From: a bacterium 336/3
Lineage (GTDB): Bacteria; Bacteroidota; Bacteroidia; Cytophagales; Thermonemataceae
Length of the DNA: 64,000 bases
NCBI GenBank assembly: GCA_001281695.1
Contig: LJIE01000001.1
Coordinates: forward strand, 378,107-442,106
Direction: 5' to 3'
Shown: positions 54,203-63,247 of the stretch, in pieces
Layout: the number at the start of each line of letters is the position of its first letter
Position numbering within the stretch: position 1 is the stretch's first letter
Program-made: the position numbers and the translations under genes
Notes under the pieces: generated by a model
Seen by the model: the letters and a program-made list of their open reading frames with translations, nothing else
Databases searched by the model: none
Told to the model about the DNA's origin: nothing

Positions 54203-56675
54203 TTACAAACTTTTTAATTCTTGCTAAACCTTCATTGGAAATATTCTCAAAATATGGATGTTGCTTTGGGAAAACTATACCATCAAGAGCCACGTTACTA
54301 GCAAAAATTCCCTCAGGTTGCTGTAAATTGTTTTTTGGTAATACTAAAGGTGTATCCTCATTCATAGGAACAACAGTACTTCTACAAGGTCCCCAATGAT
54401 TAGGGGGATAATTTATTGTCCAGAATGAATCTGATGCGGGTAGAATTATGCCATCCCTTTGCTGACATAGGGGAGTAGTTCTATCATCACCTACAGCTGA
54501 ATATTTCAATAAGACATTTGGATTTTTACCTACATACTGATTCCAAATTGAAATCATTTGTGCGGAAGCCATGGCGTGTTCATACTCTGCTTTTAAGTAA
54601 TTCAGATTATATCTTTCATTTACTTTTTTTGCTTCTTTCATGAACCTTTCAAAACTACGAGCTCTTCCACTTTCATCAACAAGTTTTGAACTCAATTCAG
54701 ATAATTGCTGATAAGTTTTTACTCCAGAGAACCAATAGACATTCTCTTTTAGAGCATTGATTTTTTCATAATCTGTTAATGTGGAAATAGATTGCTCTAA
54801 ATATTTAGAAGTTAGTTTAGCAATAGTATTGTCAAATAAGAGTGAGCCTTTTGAAAAAACCTTTGTTGCAATGTTTTCATAAGCTTTTGTAAACCTTTTA
54901 AATAATTTTTTGATTTCATCATCAATTGTATTCTGATAATTGTAAAGATTTGATATTTTGTTTTCAAGCGTTTTATCAAGTAGAGGAATAGCAATTTTAT
55001 TGCCATCTGACTTTGAATATACAGCCGTATCTAGTGAAAGTTTTAAGAATTCTTTCATCAAAAAACCATACTCAATTACATATTTTTGTGCTGTTCCTTT
55101 CTGTAAATAAGCAATAGTGGCATGTGGACTGTAGTGCAACCTTGGACTTGTATGTGGCAATTCCTTAAACCTTAAATTTAATTCATTCAAAAGGGGATTG
55201 CTAACTGAAAACTTAAGAACATCATAATCTTCTGCTTCAAAAAAACTGATATCTAATAAGTTGACATCTATCTTGGGAATTTCTCTCATGATGCTTAAAA
55301 CATCATTATCATTTATGTCTGAATGTAATCCATATAAAAGAGTGACATGAGGCTCTTTTTCAATGCCTGCAATATTTTCTTCAAGATTGATATATAAATC
55401 TTCAGCTTTGATATGTTGAGTTAGAAATGTCCATATTGCTATTGATGCTTCGGATACATTCAGCATTACACATCCAAAATCATACTTGTTTTTAATATTT
55501 GAGACATCAATAGGTTTTGTTGCAGGTAAGGGATTACTATCGTTTTTCTTTGTGACTTTTAATCCAAAATTTTCATTAAAAAACTCTTCAGGAATTTCAT
55601 AATGCTCTAATATTACTTTAAGCAATTCTGGTGATATACTTTTTCTGTTTTCCTCTGTTTTTTGATTTCGGAGCCTATTATAAACAAATCTTAATCCTTT
55701 GAATGGATAACCAAATCTAATCAATCTTGGTATTAGCAATTCATTTACAATGGTTTGTAAGTCTTCCATATATGCCTCAACACGCTCTTCGCTGGGAGTC
55801 TTATTGATAGCATCTTTATTGATATAAGTTTGCTGACTGCCTCCTTTGGCTTCATCATCAGCATTTTTTGTATGACCAAGAACAAGTTTTGATAGTTCGG
55901 AGTTTACACGTTCAGTAAGGTTTTCAAATGTTTTAGATGAATCTGCACCACTTTGAGGTTGTAAATAATCAACTTCATCATCCTTATCAAGAATACCTAA
56001 GCCCTCAACGCCTACTTTAAGCATTTGCTTTTCTATTTCTTCTTTTTCGATAGCATCTTTATCTGTTTTGACGATGATAGTGGGTAATCCAAAACGTTCA
56101 TTGAAACTTGCATGGCTACCCATAGAAAAACGTTTGTAGATAACCATTGGAGAGGCTTTTAATAACATACCTAATCCATTTTCAATAAATATGTAAAAAT
56201 CTGAATAGGCTGGATTATCGAATCTTTCTCCTTTAGTATCAAATGTATTGATAAGGACTTCTTTTTTTTCAGGAATTATATTTCTTCTTTCAACAAGTGC
56301 AATTTTTTCAACTTGCCCATCTTTGTCAAACTCTTTCAATTCTATTAGAGAATAACCATAATACTTAGCAGACAAAACATGATGGATGAATTCTCCAAAC
56401 CATCGTTTTTGAAGAAGTTTTACTTGTTCTGATGGTTTATCTTTTTCATCTAATAGCAAAAATGTTTCACCAAGTATTTTAAACTCTAGATTTTCAATGA
56501 TACCAGATAAATGGTTATCCAACATAACCATATCATACACATCCATCAACTTTTGTCTGCGAGGAAATTCAATGCTCTCTGCTGTTTGCCAAGCAGCTAA
56601 AAACTCTTGAATACCTTTTCTGCCTCTGTCAAAACGTAGAAGTTTTGTTCTATTTGAAAAAAAAGTTTGACTCAT
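54189..56675 (-). CDS. Portal - 2H phosphoesterase - MuF polyprotein
   Basis: The 828 residues contain three units. Residues about 1-375 are a DUF935-like portal (FLAAWQTAESIEFPRRQKLMDVYDMVMLDNHLSGIIENLEFKI as the core, then NERFGLPTIIVKTDK and KLVLGHTKNADDEAKGGS). Residues about 395-565 hold a 2H phosphoesterase-like domain with two HxT motifs: EPHVTLLYGLH (His443, Thr445) and YSPHATIAYL (His518, Thr520), 75 residues apart. Residues about 620-828 carry the MuF/SPP1 gp7 domain with RTTPLCQQRDG and NYPPNHWGPCRSTVV. The gene is intact, in normal place after terminase and gp36-like genes. A 2H enzyme inside a virion protein could be delivered with the DNA. Confidence 0.85.
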   Translation of the reverse strand: MSQTFFSNRTKLLRFDRGRKGIQEFLAAWQTAESIEFPRRQKLMDVYDMVMLDNHLSGIIENLEFKILGETFLLLDEKDKPSEQVKLLQKRWFGEFIHHVLSAKYYGYSLIELKEFDKDGQVEKIALVERRNIIPEKKEVLINTFDTKGERFDNPAYSDFYIFIENGLGMLLKASPMVIYKRFSMGSHASFNERFGLPTIIVKTDKDAIEKEEIEKQMLKVGVEGLGILDKDDEVDYLQPQSGADSSKTFENLTERVNSELSKLVLGHTKNADDEAKGGSQQTYINKDAINKTPSEERVEAYMEDLQTIVNELLIPRLIRFGYPFKGLRFVYNRLRNQKTEENRKSISPELLKVILEHYEIPEEFFNENFGLKVTKKNDSNPLPATKPIDVSNIKNKYDFGCVMLNVSEASIAIWTFLTQHIKAEDLYINLEENIAGIEKEPHVTLLYGLHSDINDNDVLSIMREIPKIDVNLLDISFFEAEDYDVLKFSVSNPLLNELNLRFKELPHTSPRLHYSPHATIAYLQKGTAQKYVIEYGFLMKEFLKLSLDTAVYSKSDGNKIAIPLLDKTLENKISNLYNYQNTIDDEIKKLFKRFTKAYENIATKVFSKGSLLFDNTIAKLTSKYLEQSISTLTDYEKINALKENVYWFSGVKTYQQLSELSSKLVDESGRARSFERFMKEAKKVNERYNLNYLKAEYEHAMASAQMISIWNQYVGKNPNVLLKYSAVGDDRTTPLCQQRDGIILPASDSFWTINYPPNHWGPCRSTVVPMNEDTPLVLPKNNLQQPEGIFASNVALDGIVFPKQHPYFENISNEGLARIKKFVNESI

Positions 56676-56678
56676 ATT

Positions 56679-57095
56679 TTAAAAAAACATATCGTGTGGA
56701 GGTTGTTTTGAGGTGAATCGAAAACTAGAGGGTTTCGTTTCATTATCTTCAGTCATGTATTTAGGTAAATCAGGTGTAAGATCACCATCTCTTACTTCTT
56801 TAAGCCATTTAATGCCTTTGTTGTATTGTGTCAATCGTGTTTCTTGTACTTGTTTAGGTGATATCCTTAACGAGACATAATACAAAACAAGATCAATCAT
56901 TATCCTTACAATATCTCTATGTCTATTTTCCCCCACAGCAGAAAAAATAGCTGTTGTATTGAATTTTACTCTGAGATAAGTTTCCATCTCAACCTTTGCA
57001 TCTTTTTCAATTTCTTCTACAGTTGTTCCATCCAATTGCTGGTTGAGAGCTTCTATACGAATTGCTTTAGGATAGTCAGTTTCTACTAAAAACAT
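56679..57095 (-). CDS. DUF1320-like head-tail connector (Mu gp36-like)
   Basis: The 138-residue protein has MFLVETDYPKAIRIEALNQQLDGTTVEEIEKDAKVEMETYLRVKF and IVRIMIDLVLYYVSLRISPKQV, the helical pattern of DUF1320/gp36 proteins that bridge head and tail. It lies between terminase and portal genes with a two- to three-base gap. Confidence 0.82.
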   Translation of the reverse strand: MFLVETDYPKAIRIEALNQQLDGTTVEEIEKDAKVEMETYLRVKFNTTAIFSAVGENRHRDIVRIMIDLVLYYVSLRISPKQVQETRLTQYNKGIKWLKEVRDGDLTPDLPKYMTEDNETKPSSFRFTSKQPPHDMFF

Positions 57096-57097
57096 AA

Positions 57098-58519
57098 TTA
57101 AAATATATTTGAGGATGTAGGTCTATGAACTGCGGTTGGTTTGGATGTTCCTCGTTTGAAGAATTTTTTGAAATCTTCTTTGAAGCATTCAGTAAGGAAA
57201 TAATCATCTGCATCAGAGCAGTGTCCTAGACTTTCATAACTGACTTTTGTTTTTGGGTCTGTAACACGTTTTTTATTTTTTGTACCATCTGGATTTTCTT
57301 TGATATTTTGAAAGTCAAGAATACTCTTTTGACATCTTTTATCTATGAGAATACTTATACCTGCATATTCGTATGCAAATATCTCATTGATAAATTCTCC
57401 TCTCATAGCAACACCTGGTGCAAAAGATGCTACTCTTTTCTTAGGTCTCCAAATTGAAAGTTCATCCATAATGATTTGGAAATCATTTTTATTTTCTCTT
57501 GTATCCTGATGATGCCCAGAAGGGTCTCCATACACATAACAACCACCAATATGATCTTTGAAATTTTTTAAAATAGCTCTACAAAGCTTTGCAGTAGTGT
57601 TATTTGGCGATTCCAAACAAAATTCAGCTATTTTTTCACTTTTTTTGCCATTTACTTGCCAAACTCCACATGTTATATACGGTACTACGTTAAAATCAAA
57701 AGTTAAGTGTAAAGGTTTAGTATAATCATAGGAACCACTTAAATCTGCTATATGAAGCCCACTGTCAAAACATTTATAGAATTCTCCTCCTGTTCTTTCT
57801 TCAGCATCCCAATTTCCATGTAATAATCTTTGTTTATCATATTCAGAAGTCATTGATTCAAGACTTTGCTTATATAATTTGACAAATGCTTTATCTGGAT
57901 TATCTTTAAGAGATGCAAAAATATACCTCTGATTAGGTTTTAATTGAATAGGATTGTCATTTCTATCTTTTACATATCTATACTTTACCCAATGCGGACC
58001 AGGATTGCCTGTTAAAAAAACTTTAGGAGCAATTCCATATTCTTGAAGTTTATACCTGACCCTTGTTTTTACAATCTCAAAAGCCTTTTCAGTAATTTCA
58101 GGAGCTTCATCAATAAAAGCATCTGTATACTCCATAGATCCTAATGTTTGAAAATCTGGGTCACTTGGTTGATATTTCAGTTCTTTCAAAATAGTTCTAC
58201 TGCCATTGCACCATTCAATAATATGCATTACACTATTATATTTGAAGTGTAGTCCCTCTATCAAACCAAAACTCTTTGCTACATCTTTAAGAGTAATAAG
58301 TGTACTTTCAGTAATAGCTTTAAGTTCATTTCTTCCAATTAAACCTCTACTATTTGGATATCGGAGTCTTCTGTAAATATGCCATGCACATCCAAGCATA
58401 CTTTTTCCACCACCAGCAGCTCCGCCATAAAAAATCTCATCAGAATCTAAATCTTCAAGATGTTGCCATGCTTGATACTGCTTTTGAGAAGGTTTAAATT
58501 TTATATCAATCGTTTTCAT
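57098..58519 (-). CDS. Terminase large subunit
   Basis: The 473-residue packaging motor has Walker A FYGGAAGGGKSML (33-40), Walker B with YTDAFIDEAPEIT (about 130-142), motif C-like FLTGNPGPHW, and a C-terminal RNase H-like nuclease with LHLTFDFNVVPYIT, VYGDPSGHHQDTREN and GHCSDADDYFL (acidic residues for metal binding). It cuts and pumps DNA into the head. The start overlaps the small terminase gene by 14 bases. Confidence 0.93.
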   Translation of the reverse strand: MKTIDIKFKPSQKQYQAWQHLEDLDSDEIFYGGAAGGGKSMLGCAWHIYRRLRYPNSRGLIGRNELKAITESTLITLKDVAKSFGLIEGLHFKYNSVMHIIEWCNGSRTILKELKYQPSDPDFQTLGSMEYTDAFIDEAPEITEKAFEIVKTRVRYKLQEYGIAPKVFLTGNPGPHWVKYRYVKDRNDNPIQLKPNQRYIFASLKDNPDKAFVKLYKQSLESMTSEYDKQRLLHGNWDAEERTGGEFYKCFDSGLHIADLSGSYDYTKPLHLTFDFNVVPYITCGVWQVNGKKSEKIAEFCLESPNNTTAKLCRAILKNFKDHIGGCYVYGDPSGHHQDTRENKNDFQIIMDELSIWRPKKRVASFAPGVAMRGEFINEIFAYEYAGISILIDKRCQKSILDFQNIKENPDGTKNKKRVTDPKTKVSYESLGHCSDADDYFLTECFKEDFKKFFKRGTSKPTAVHRPTSSNIF

Positions 58520-58922
58520 CTGTTACATCAGATGGTGTTACAAGGAAAAAATTGAAACCAATCTCCCCGGAATGTTTTACATCTTGCTGTCTTACATAGC
58601 CTCTATCTTTGCCTCTAGTTAATAGATATAGTTCTATAAGCCTTTCTGAAGGTTTCTCTACCCATTTTACTAAATTCTTTTGTTTATCTAATACAGGAAT
58701 GCCTTGTATAAGTGTAAACATCTGACTTTCGCAAAAATCAAGTCTCGATTCTATCACTTCATCATATACTTCTTTTAGTTTTGGGTCATCTTTTAGCCAC
58801 TTATTCAGTCCAGACAATGAGCATTCGAGGGCTTTTGCGACCTGAGTTTTATTACCCATTTTTCTTTCGCAAACCCATCTAAATGTTTCAACATCTGGTT
58901 TTTTATAAGCTTTTTTAGACAT
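58506..58922 (-). CDS. Terminase small subunit
   Basis: A 138-residue protein with an N-terminal HTH (about 15-50: WVCERKMGNKTQVAKALECSLSGLNKWLKDDPKLKE) followed by a helical oligomerisation region with ESRLDFCESQMFTLIQGIP and an acidic end. It recognises packaging DNA. Position immediately before the large terminase and its size fit. Confidence 0.87.
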   Translation of the reverse strand: MSKKAYKKPDVETFRWVCERKMGNKTQVAKALECSLSGLNKWLKDDPKLKEVYDEVIESRLDFCESQMFTLIQGIPVLDKQKNLVKWVEKPSERLIELYLLTRGKDRGYVRQQDVKHSGEIGFNFFLVTPSDVTDEND

Positions 58923-58923
58923 T

Positions 58924-59211
58924 TTATAATAATTCTAAAACTTGTAAATATGATTTAACTTGCCAAAACTGTGTTTCTGCTATTAATTTTTCAGTTCTAA
59001 ACTGTTCTGATAATTCAGAAGCAGCCACACCTACTTCAAACTTTTTTACTTGTTCAGCAAGTAAACTTTCTTGCTTTCTCATGTATGAAATAGCTTTTTC
59101 TTTGAAGGACATTGTTTCAGGGTCTTCAACAACCTTAATTTCTTTGACACTTGCAGTTTTATCGCCCATATTGATAATTAGCTTTAAATCGATTTCTATA
59201 TAGTCATTCAT
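58924..59211 (-). CDS. Small protein before terminase
   Basis: A 95-residue acidic protein: a beta-rich start (DYIEIDLKLIINMGDKTASVKEIKVVEDP) and a long helix (FKEKAISYMRKQESLLAEQVKKFEVGVAASELSEQF). No family recognised. It lies one base from the small terminase gene and is part of the packaging operon. Confidence 0.7.
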   Translation of the reverse strand: MNDYIEIDLKLIINMGDKTASVKEIKVVEDPETMSFKEKAISYMRKQESLLAEQVKKFEVGVAASELSEQFRTEKLIAETQFWQVKSYLQVLELL

Positions 59212-59237
59212 ATTAAGTAGAGTTTTAACTCTACAAT

Positions 59238-60605
59238 TTACAATAAATCCTCTATTTTGAGGTCACCATTTATATGCTCAAATTCAAATTCTATCCCATG
59301 CTTTTGACAATAGCTATGGTATCTAAGAATAATCAGTTGGGCATAATGTTCTTCGAACTCTACACCTCTACAAATTCGATTTGTTTTTTCTGCAGCGATG
59401 AGAGTAGTGCCAGAACCAAGAAAACAGTCAATTACAATATCTCCTTCATCAGAAGCATCAAGAAGAACATCAGCGACCATTTGCAAAGGTTTAGGAGTAG
59501 GATGATTGGCTAATTGCCCAATTCCTCCTGTTTCTTTTCTGTCAGGATTTGAAAAGTCGTTTGTTGAATGGTAATCCCAAACATTAGATCGATATCTGTC
59601 TTTTAAATCTAGATTGGACTTATGTTTAAATTGTCCATTCTTGAAAATGATACAAAGTTCATGTTTTGACCGATAAAAAGACCCATTGGCTGCAACAGTT
59701 TTATTCCATACGCATAACTGTTTGGGCTGTATAGATTTGTATGTATTTTCCCGCCCAGCAGCTTGGCATACATGCCATATGTGTCTAAAATCCATACAGT
59801 GATAGTGTATAGAGCCATCTACTGAATGCTTAACAAGATTTTGCATATAAGAACTAAGAAAATCTACAAATTCATGGTCTGACATTTCACCAATAGCCAT
59901 AGCAAAGTCTTTATGTTGCACTTTGCCTTTTCCTCCAAATTCTTTATAAGGTAAATTATAAGGAGGGTCTGTGAAAACTATTTGAGCTTTTGCTTCCTGC
60001 ATCAATGCTTCAAATGTTTCTGCTTTTGTAGAATCACCCACAATAAAGATATGTTTTCCTAATCTAAAAATATCACCTTTTTTGACTAGAATCTCAGTAT
60101 TAATTTCTTCTGGTGGGAAATCATCTTCTATGGACTCTTTCACAGAGTACAAATCAAATTTTTGCTCAAAACGGTCAAAGCTAAAATCAGGAATATCAAT
60201 AGCTGTTTTTAGGTGTAGGAGGTCAAGATTGAAATTAGTTACAAAATCATTCAACCCATCTTGAGTAAGTTTTGCATATTGACTTGTATAAACTAAAACC
60301 AACTTAGCAGCCTCTTGCTTATTTTCACAATCAATAAAGCAACCCTCTAAAAGTTCAGGAATAATAACTCCCTCAGCTTCCATTTCCTCCAAAGTATCTT
60401 GTCTATGATGACCATCAAGTATCCAAATGGTTTTATCAGAATCTTCCCAAACCATGAAGGGCATCACAAAGAAAAATTCTTTTAGTGATTGTTTTAACTT
60501 ATTAGCTTTTTCACCAGAAAACTCTTTGAAGTTTTCATTCTGAAACCATTTAGCATCTTTCCATCTAAATTTCTCAGTTTTAATGATTCTTGAGAAGATT
60601 TCCAT
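59238..60605 (-). CDS. ParB-like domain fused to beta-class DNA N-methyltransferase
   Basis: The 455 residues start with a ParB/sulfiredoxin-like domain (about 1-115; LKQSLKEFFFVMPFMVWEDSDKTIWILDGHHRQDTL contains the GHHRxDT motif), followed by an N6-adenine or N4-cytosine methyltransferase with motif IV VFTDPPYNLPYKEF (near 212) before motif I DCFLGSGTTLIAAE (near 395), i.e. the beta order. It is the first gene of the packaging operon and the first gene inside the right end. Such fusions are frequent in phages; the ParB-like part may read DNA, and the enzyme protects phage DNA or marks packaging sites. Confidence 0.9.
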   Translation of the reverse strand: MEIFSRIIKTEKFRWKDAKWFQNENFKEFSGEKANKLKQSLKEFFFVMPFMVWEDSDKTIWILDGHHRQDTLEEMEAEGVIIPELLEGCFIDCENKQEAAKLVLVYTSQYAKLTQDGLNDFVTNFNLDLLHLKTAIDIPDFSFDRFEQKFDLYSVKESIEDDFPPEEINTEILVKKGDIFRLGKHIFIVGDSTKAETFEALMQEAKAQIVFTDPPYNLPYKEFGGKGKVQHKDFAMAIGEMSDHEFVDFLSSYMQNLVKHSVDGSIHYHCMDFRHIWHVCQAAGRENTYKSIQPKQLCVWNKTVAANGSFYRSKHELCIIFKNGQFKHKSNLDLKDRYRSNVWDYHSTNDFSNPDRKETGGIGQLANHPTPKPLQMVADVLLDASDEGDIVIDCFLGSGTTLIAAEKTNRICRGVEFEEHYAQLIILRYHSYCQKHGIEFEFEHINGDLKIEDLL

Positions 60606-60628
60606 ACTCCTGATTTTACTCCCGATTT
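60606..60628 (+). repeat. Right double motif, candidate integrase arm site
   Basis: ACTCCTGATTT and ACTCCCGATTT lie in tandem with one T between, 22 of 23 bases equal to 4015-4037 and in the same direction. It touches the start codon of the methyltransferase gene. Confidence 0.65.
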
Positions 60629-60742
60629 TTATTGAAAAACTTTATAAAACTTATATTGAAGTTTTATATATATTTGCTCGTAAAATCTTTGTATGGCAAA
60701 GTAGAAGGGATATTTTATATAGGTTTATAAGAAGTTATGTTT

Positions 60743-60756
60743 CCAGCGGGATCACT
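60743..60756 (+). repeat. Right attachment core (attR)
   Basis: CCAGCGGGATCACT is identical to the core at 3948-3961 but lacks the rest of the tRNA. It marks the right end of the prophage. Confidence 0.93.
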
Positions 60757-60790
60757 AAAGCCCCAAAACAATTTGTTTTGGGGCTTTTTT
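60757..60790 (+). terminator. Original chromosomal terminator of tRNA-Lys, displaced
   Basis: AAGCCCCAAAACA (60758-60770) and TGTTTTGGGGCTT (60774-60786) form a 13-bp stem followed by TTTT. In the uninfected chromosome it would lie directly behind the tRNA. It can also end the leftward gene that stops at 60799. Confidence 0.85.
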
Positions 60791-60798
60791 ATGCTTTA

Positions 60799-63150
60799 CT
60801 AATAAATAAAGTGCTTTAAAGAATGTAATTTTTGAGGAATACTCTCCAACTGATTTTCTGAAATATCTAAATAGTGTAGATTTTTCAATTTGTCAAATTC
60901 TTTCGGCAACTCTCTTAATCTATTTTTGAAAAGGTATAACTCTTGTAAATTCTCTAAATTACAAATCTCGACTGGCAATTCTCTTAATTTGTTTTCATTT
61001 AAAGCAAGATAACATAATGCCTTTAGATTTCCGATACTCTTAGGTATTGAAGTTAAATGATTTTCTTCTAAATCTAAGTGTTTAAGATGTATCAAATTGC
61101 CGATTTCGTTTGGTAGAATAAGCGGAACACGATAATGTTTATATTGAGAAGAGTTATAAATCTCTAATTTTTCGAGTTGAGTACACAAACCTATTTCAGC
61201 AGGTAACTCTTTAGCAGTAATTCGTAAAAACCTTAATTTAGGAAGTTTGGAAAGCTTTTTGAGGGTGTCTTTTAAATCTAAATGAAAATTTCCTTCTAAA
61301 TATAAAGTTTCTAAATTTTTAAGTTTATCAAATGTCTTGGGAAGATGTTCCAAATTACATTTACTAATTTGTAGTTCTTTGAGGTTTTGTAGCTCTCCAA
61401 AATTTTCAGGAAGAAGCAATTTTTTTGCTTCTATTCTGATGATTTCAAGTTTAGAAAGTTTTGTAAACTCTTCGGATAGCTTCAAATGGCTTGAAAATGC
61501 CAACCTTAAAAAAGATAAATTGCTAATGTTTGAAATAGAATCTGGAACAACTTGTTTTCTTCTATAATCCGAGTCTATGACCAATTCTTCTAAATAAGGA
61601 ACTTCTTCAATTTTTGATGGAAATTTTGTAGCAATACTTATAGAATGTACAGTTTTCATTTTCGGAAGTTTACCTATTATCTCAAAAATATTCTGTAATT
61701 GAATATTGGGAACATATCTTAATTCTATTTCTTCTAATTTCTGAAGTTTTATGAGAGTTTTTGGAAGACGTTTGATTTTAGTATTCTCAAGAGATAAATA
61801 CCTCAAATTGCTTAGTTCTCCAATACTTTTGGGCAAAGTTTTGAAAGGATTTTGACCCAATGATAAAACTTCTAAGTTTTTTAATTTTGAAATCCAATCG
61901 GGAACTTCTTTTAAGCCACACTCATTCAGATGAAGGCTTTTTAGATGAGTAAGATATTGTAAATAATGACTGATTTCTACGCTTTGTTCTCCATAAAGTT
62001 TTCGAATACTTAAATCTTCTATATTTTTTAAGAAAATAATTTCTCTTGGAATGATAGCTGTTTCCAAAGACAATGATTTGATATGAGGTAACTCTCCTAT
62101 AATGGGTAGTGTTTGGCTCAAATTAAGCTTTTCACAATGCCCCAAAGATAAATATGTCAAGTTTTTTAGCTTTGAAAAAGACTTTGGCAAGCGTCTGAGA
62201 GAGGAGTTCCAATATAAACTAACCTTTTTGAGAGCCTGTAATTGACCAATGTCTTTGGGTAGTTTTTGGAGGCTTTGATAAGACAACTCTAATACTTCCA
62301 AATTTTTTAAATCACAAAATTCTTTTGGGAGCTGTTTCAAACTCCCTCCGTTCATCTTAAAAGTGTTTAGATTTTGTAAATTGCCTATTTGAGTTGGTAG
62401 CTCTTGAATTCGATAATTTCGAGATAAAGTTAAACTTTCTAAGTTTGAACATTTAAAAATTTCTTCAAAATGGATTTCTTCTCGCCATGTTTGAGATTCT
62501 CCACTTAAATCAAGGTTTATTACTTTAGCATATTGCTTATCTTGAATGAGTTTGAGATTAGACACAGATAATTCCATGTCTAAATTGTAAGAAAGCCAAT
62601 CTAAAAAGGTATAACAAATTATTTTTTTACCTTTTTGGGTATAAAATGGATGATACATATCTTCTACATGCCAAACAAAACCTTTTGATTCTCCTGTTAC
62701 TACCAAAGCTGTATGGCTGCTACCCCAACCCTCATAATTAAGTATTAAACAGCCTTGTAAATCACCTTTTTGACTGGAATCCAGTATGTTTCTTACCTTT
62801 TCAGCAGGATAAAAACGATAAATATTGTCTTCTATAATCTCTATACCCATTATTTGTGTGAATGGAAAAGGTAAATGAATGGGTAAAGTAGTTGTGTCTG
62901 TATAATGGTATCGAACAGACTCTTCTAACGAATTAATATGTCTGTGATATTCTTCTTGATTCCCATTTCCAATGTGTAATAAAAAAGCTTTATACTCTTC
63001 AGGGAGTTGGATTTGGTACTTTTTCTCAAAATCTATAATTTCTTTTTCAGAAAGTGTGGGATTGAGTGTGTATGGCTTTTTGCCTTCTTCTTTTCTTTGT
63101 GTATTGATAAGTGTTATTTTTTCAAGAATAGATTGTATCTTGTTTTCCAT
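60799..63150 (-). CDS. SUKH (SMI1/KNR4-like) domain protein with leucine-rich repeats
   Basis: From the ATG at 63150 the protein has 783 residues. Residues about 25-190 form a SUKH domain: LSEKEIIDFEKKYQIQLPEEYKAFLLHIGNGN and GCLILNYEGWGSSHTALVVTGES. From about 215 to the end there are some 24 leucine-rich repeats of the LxxLPxxIGxLxxLxxL type. SUKH proteins often neutralise toxins; LRR parts bind proteins. It is chromosomal, outside attR, and has a long bacterial LRR array like many Cytophagales proteins. Confidence 0.88.
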   Translation of the reverse strand: MENKIQSILEKITLINTQRKEEGKKPYTLNPTLSEKEIIDFEKKYQIQLPEEYKAFLLHIGNGNQEEYHRHINSLEESVRYHYTDTTTLPIHLPFPFTQIMGIEIIEDNIYRFYPAEKVRNILDSSQKGDLQGCLILNYEGWGSSHTALVVTGESKGFVWHVEDMYHPFYTQKGKKIICYTFLDWLSYNLDMELSVSNLKLIQDKQYAKVINLDLSGESQTWREEIHFEEIFKCSNLESLTLSRNYRIQELPTQIGNLQNLNTFKMNGGSLKQLPKEFCDLKNLEVLELSYQSLQKLPKDIGQLQALKKVSLYWNSSLRRLPKSFSKLKNLTYLSLGHCEKLNLSQTLPIIGELPHIKSLSLETAIIPREIIFLKNIEDLSIRKLYGEQSVEISHYLQYLTHLKSLHLNECGLKEVPDWISKLKNLEVLSLGQNPFKTLPKSIGELSNLRYLSLENTKIKRLPKTLIKLQKLEEIELRYVPNIQLQNIFEIIGKLPKMKTVHSISIATKFPSKIEEVPYLEELVIDSDYRRKQVVPDSISNISNLSFLRLAFSSHLKLSEEFTKLSKLEIIRIEAKKLLLPENFGELQNLKELQISKCNLEHLPKTFDKLKNLETLYLEGNFHLDLKDTLKKLSKLPKLRFLRITAKELPAEIGLCTQLEKLEIYNSSQYKHYRVPLILPNEIGNLIHLKHLDLEENHLTSIPKSIGNLKALCYLALNENKLRELPVEICNLENLQELYLFKNRLRELPKEFDKLKNLHYLDISENQLESIPQKLHSLKHFIY

Positions 63151-63202
63151 AGAAAGTGGATTTACTGTCTTCAAGATACGATTTTATTTAATAGCAACAA
63201 AG

Positions 63203-63227
63203 AAGGGCAAATTGTAAATTTGCCCTT
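63203..63227 (-). terminator. Terminator between hydrolase and SUKH-LRR genes
   Basis: AAGGGCAAATT (63203-63213) and AATTTGCCCTT (63217-63227) form an 11-bp stem just beyond the stop of the gene at 63248. The following T-run is short on both strands. Confidence 0.7.
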
Positions 63228-63247
63228 TTGGATATAACTTTCTTTTA

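Larger units (their letters stand above)
3948..60756. mobile_element. Complete prophage, contractile-tailed, integrated in tRNA-Lys
   Basis: The element is bounded by a 14-bp direct repeat of the tRNA 3' end. It holds an integrase at the left end, a lysis cassette, an immunity region with a LexA-like repressor, a replication and recombination block, a full set of head, tail and packaging genes, and several cargo operons. Morphogenesis genes are Mu-like (DUF935-type portal, gp36-like, gpG-like, sheath, hub D, spike V, baseplate J), which indicates a myovirus-type particle. No structural gene looks broken, so the prophage may be inducible. Transposable-phage genes are absent. Confidence 0.93.

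Noticed and set aside
3948-60756. Transposable (Mu-like) prophage
   Set aside because: Head and tail genes are Mu-like, but no transposase A/B pair is present; a tyrosine integrase and a tRNA-derived direct repeat show site-specific integration.
60583-60819. Rightward open frame across attR
   Set aside because: It spans the phage-host junction, covers both att core and terminator hairpin, and has a low-complexity hydrophobic product. It is a chance frame.
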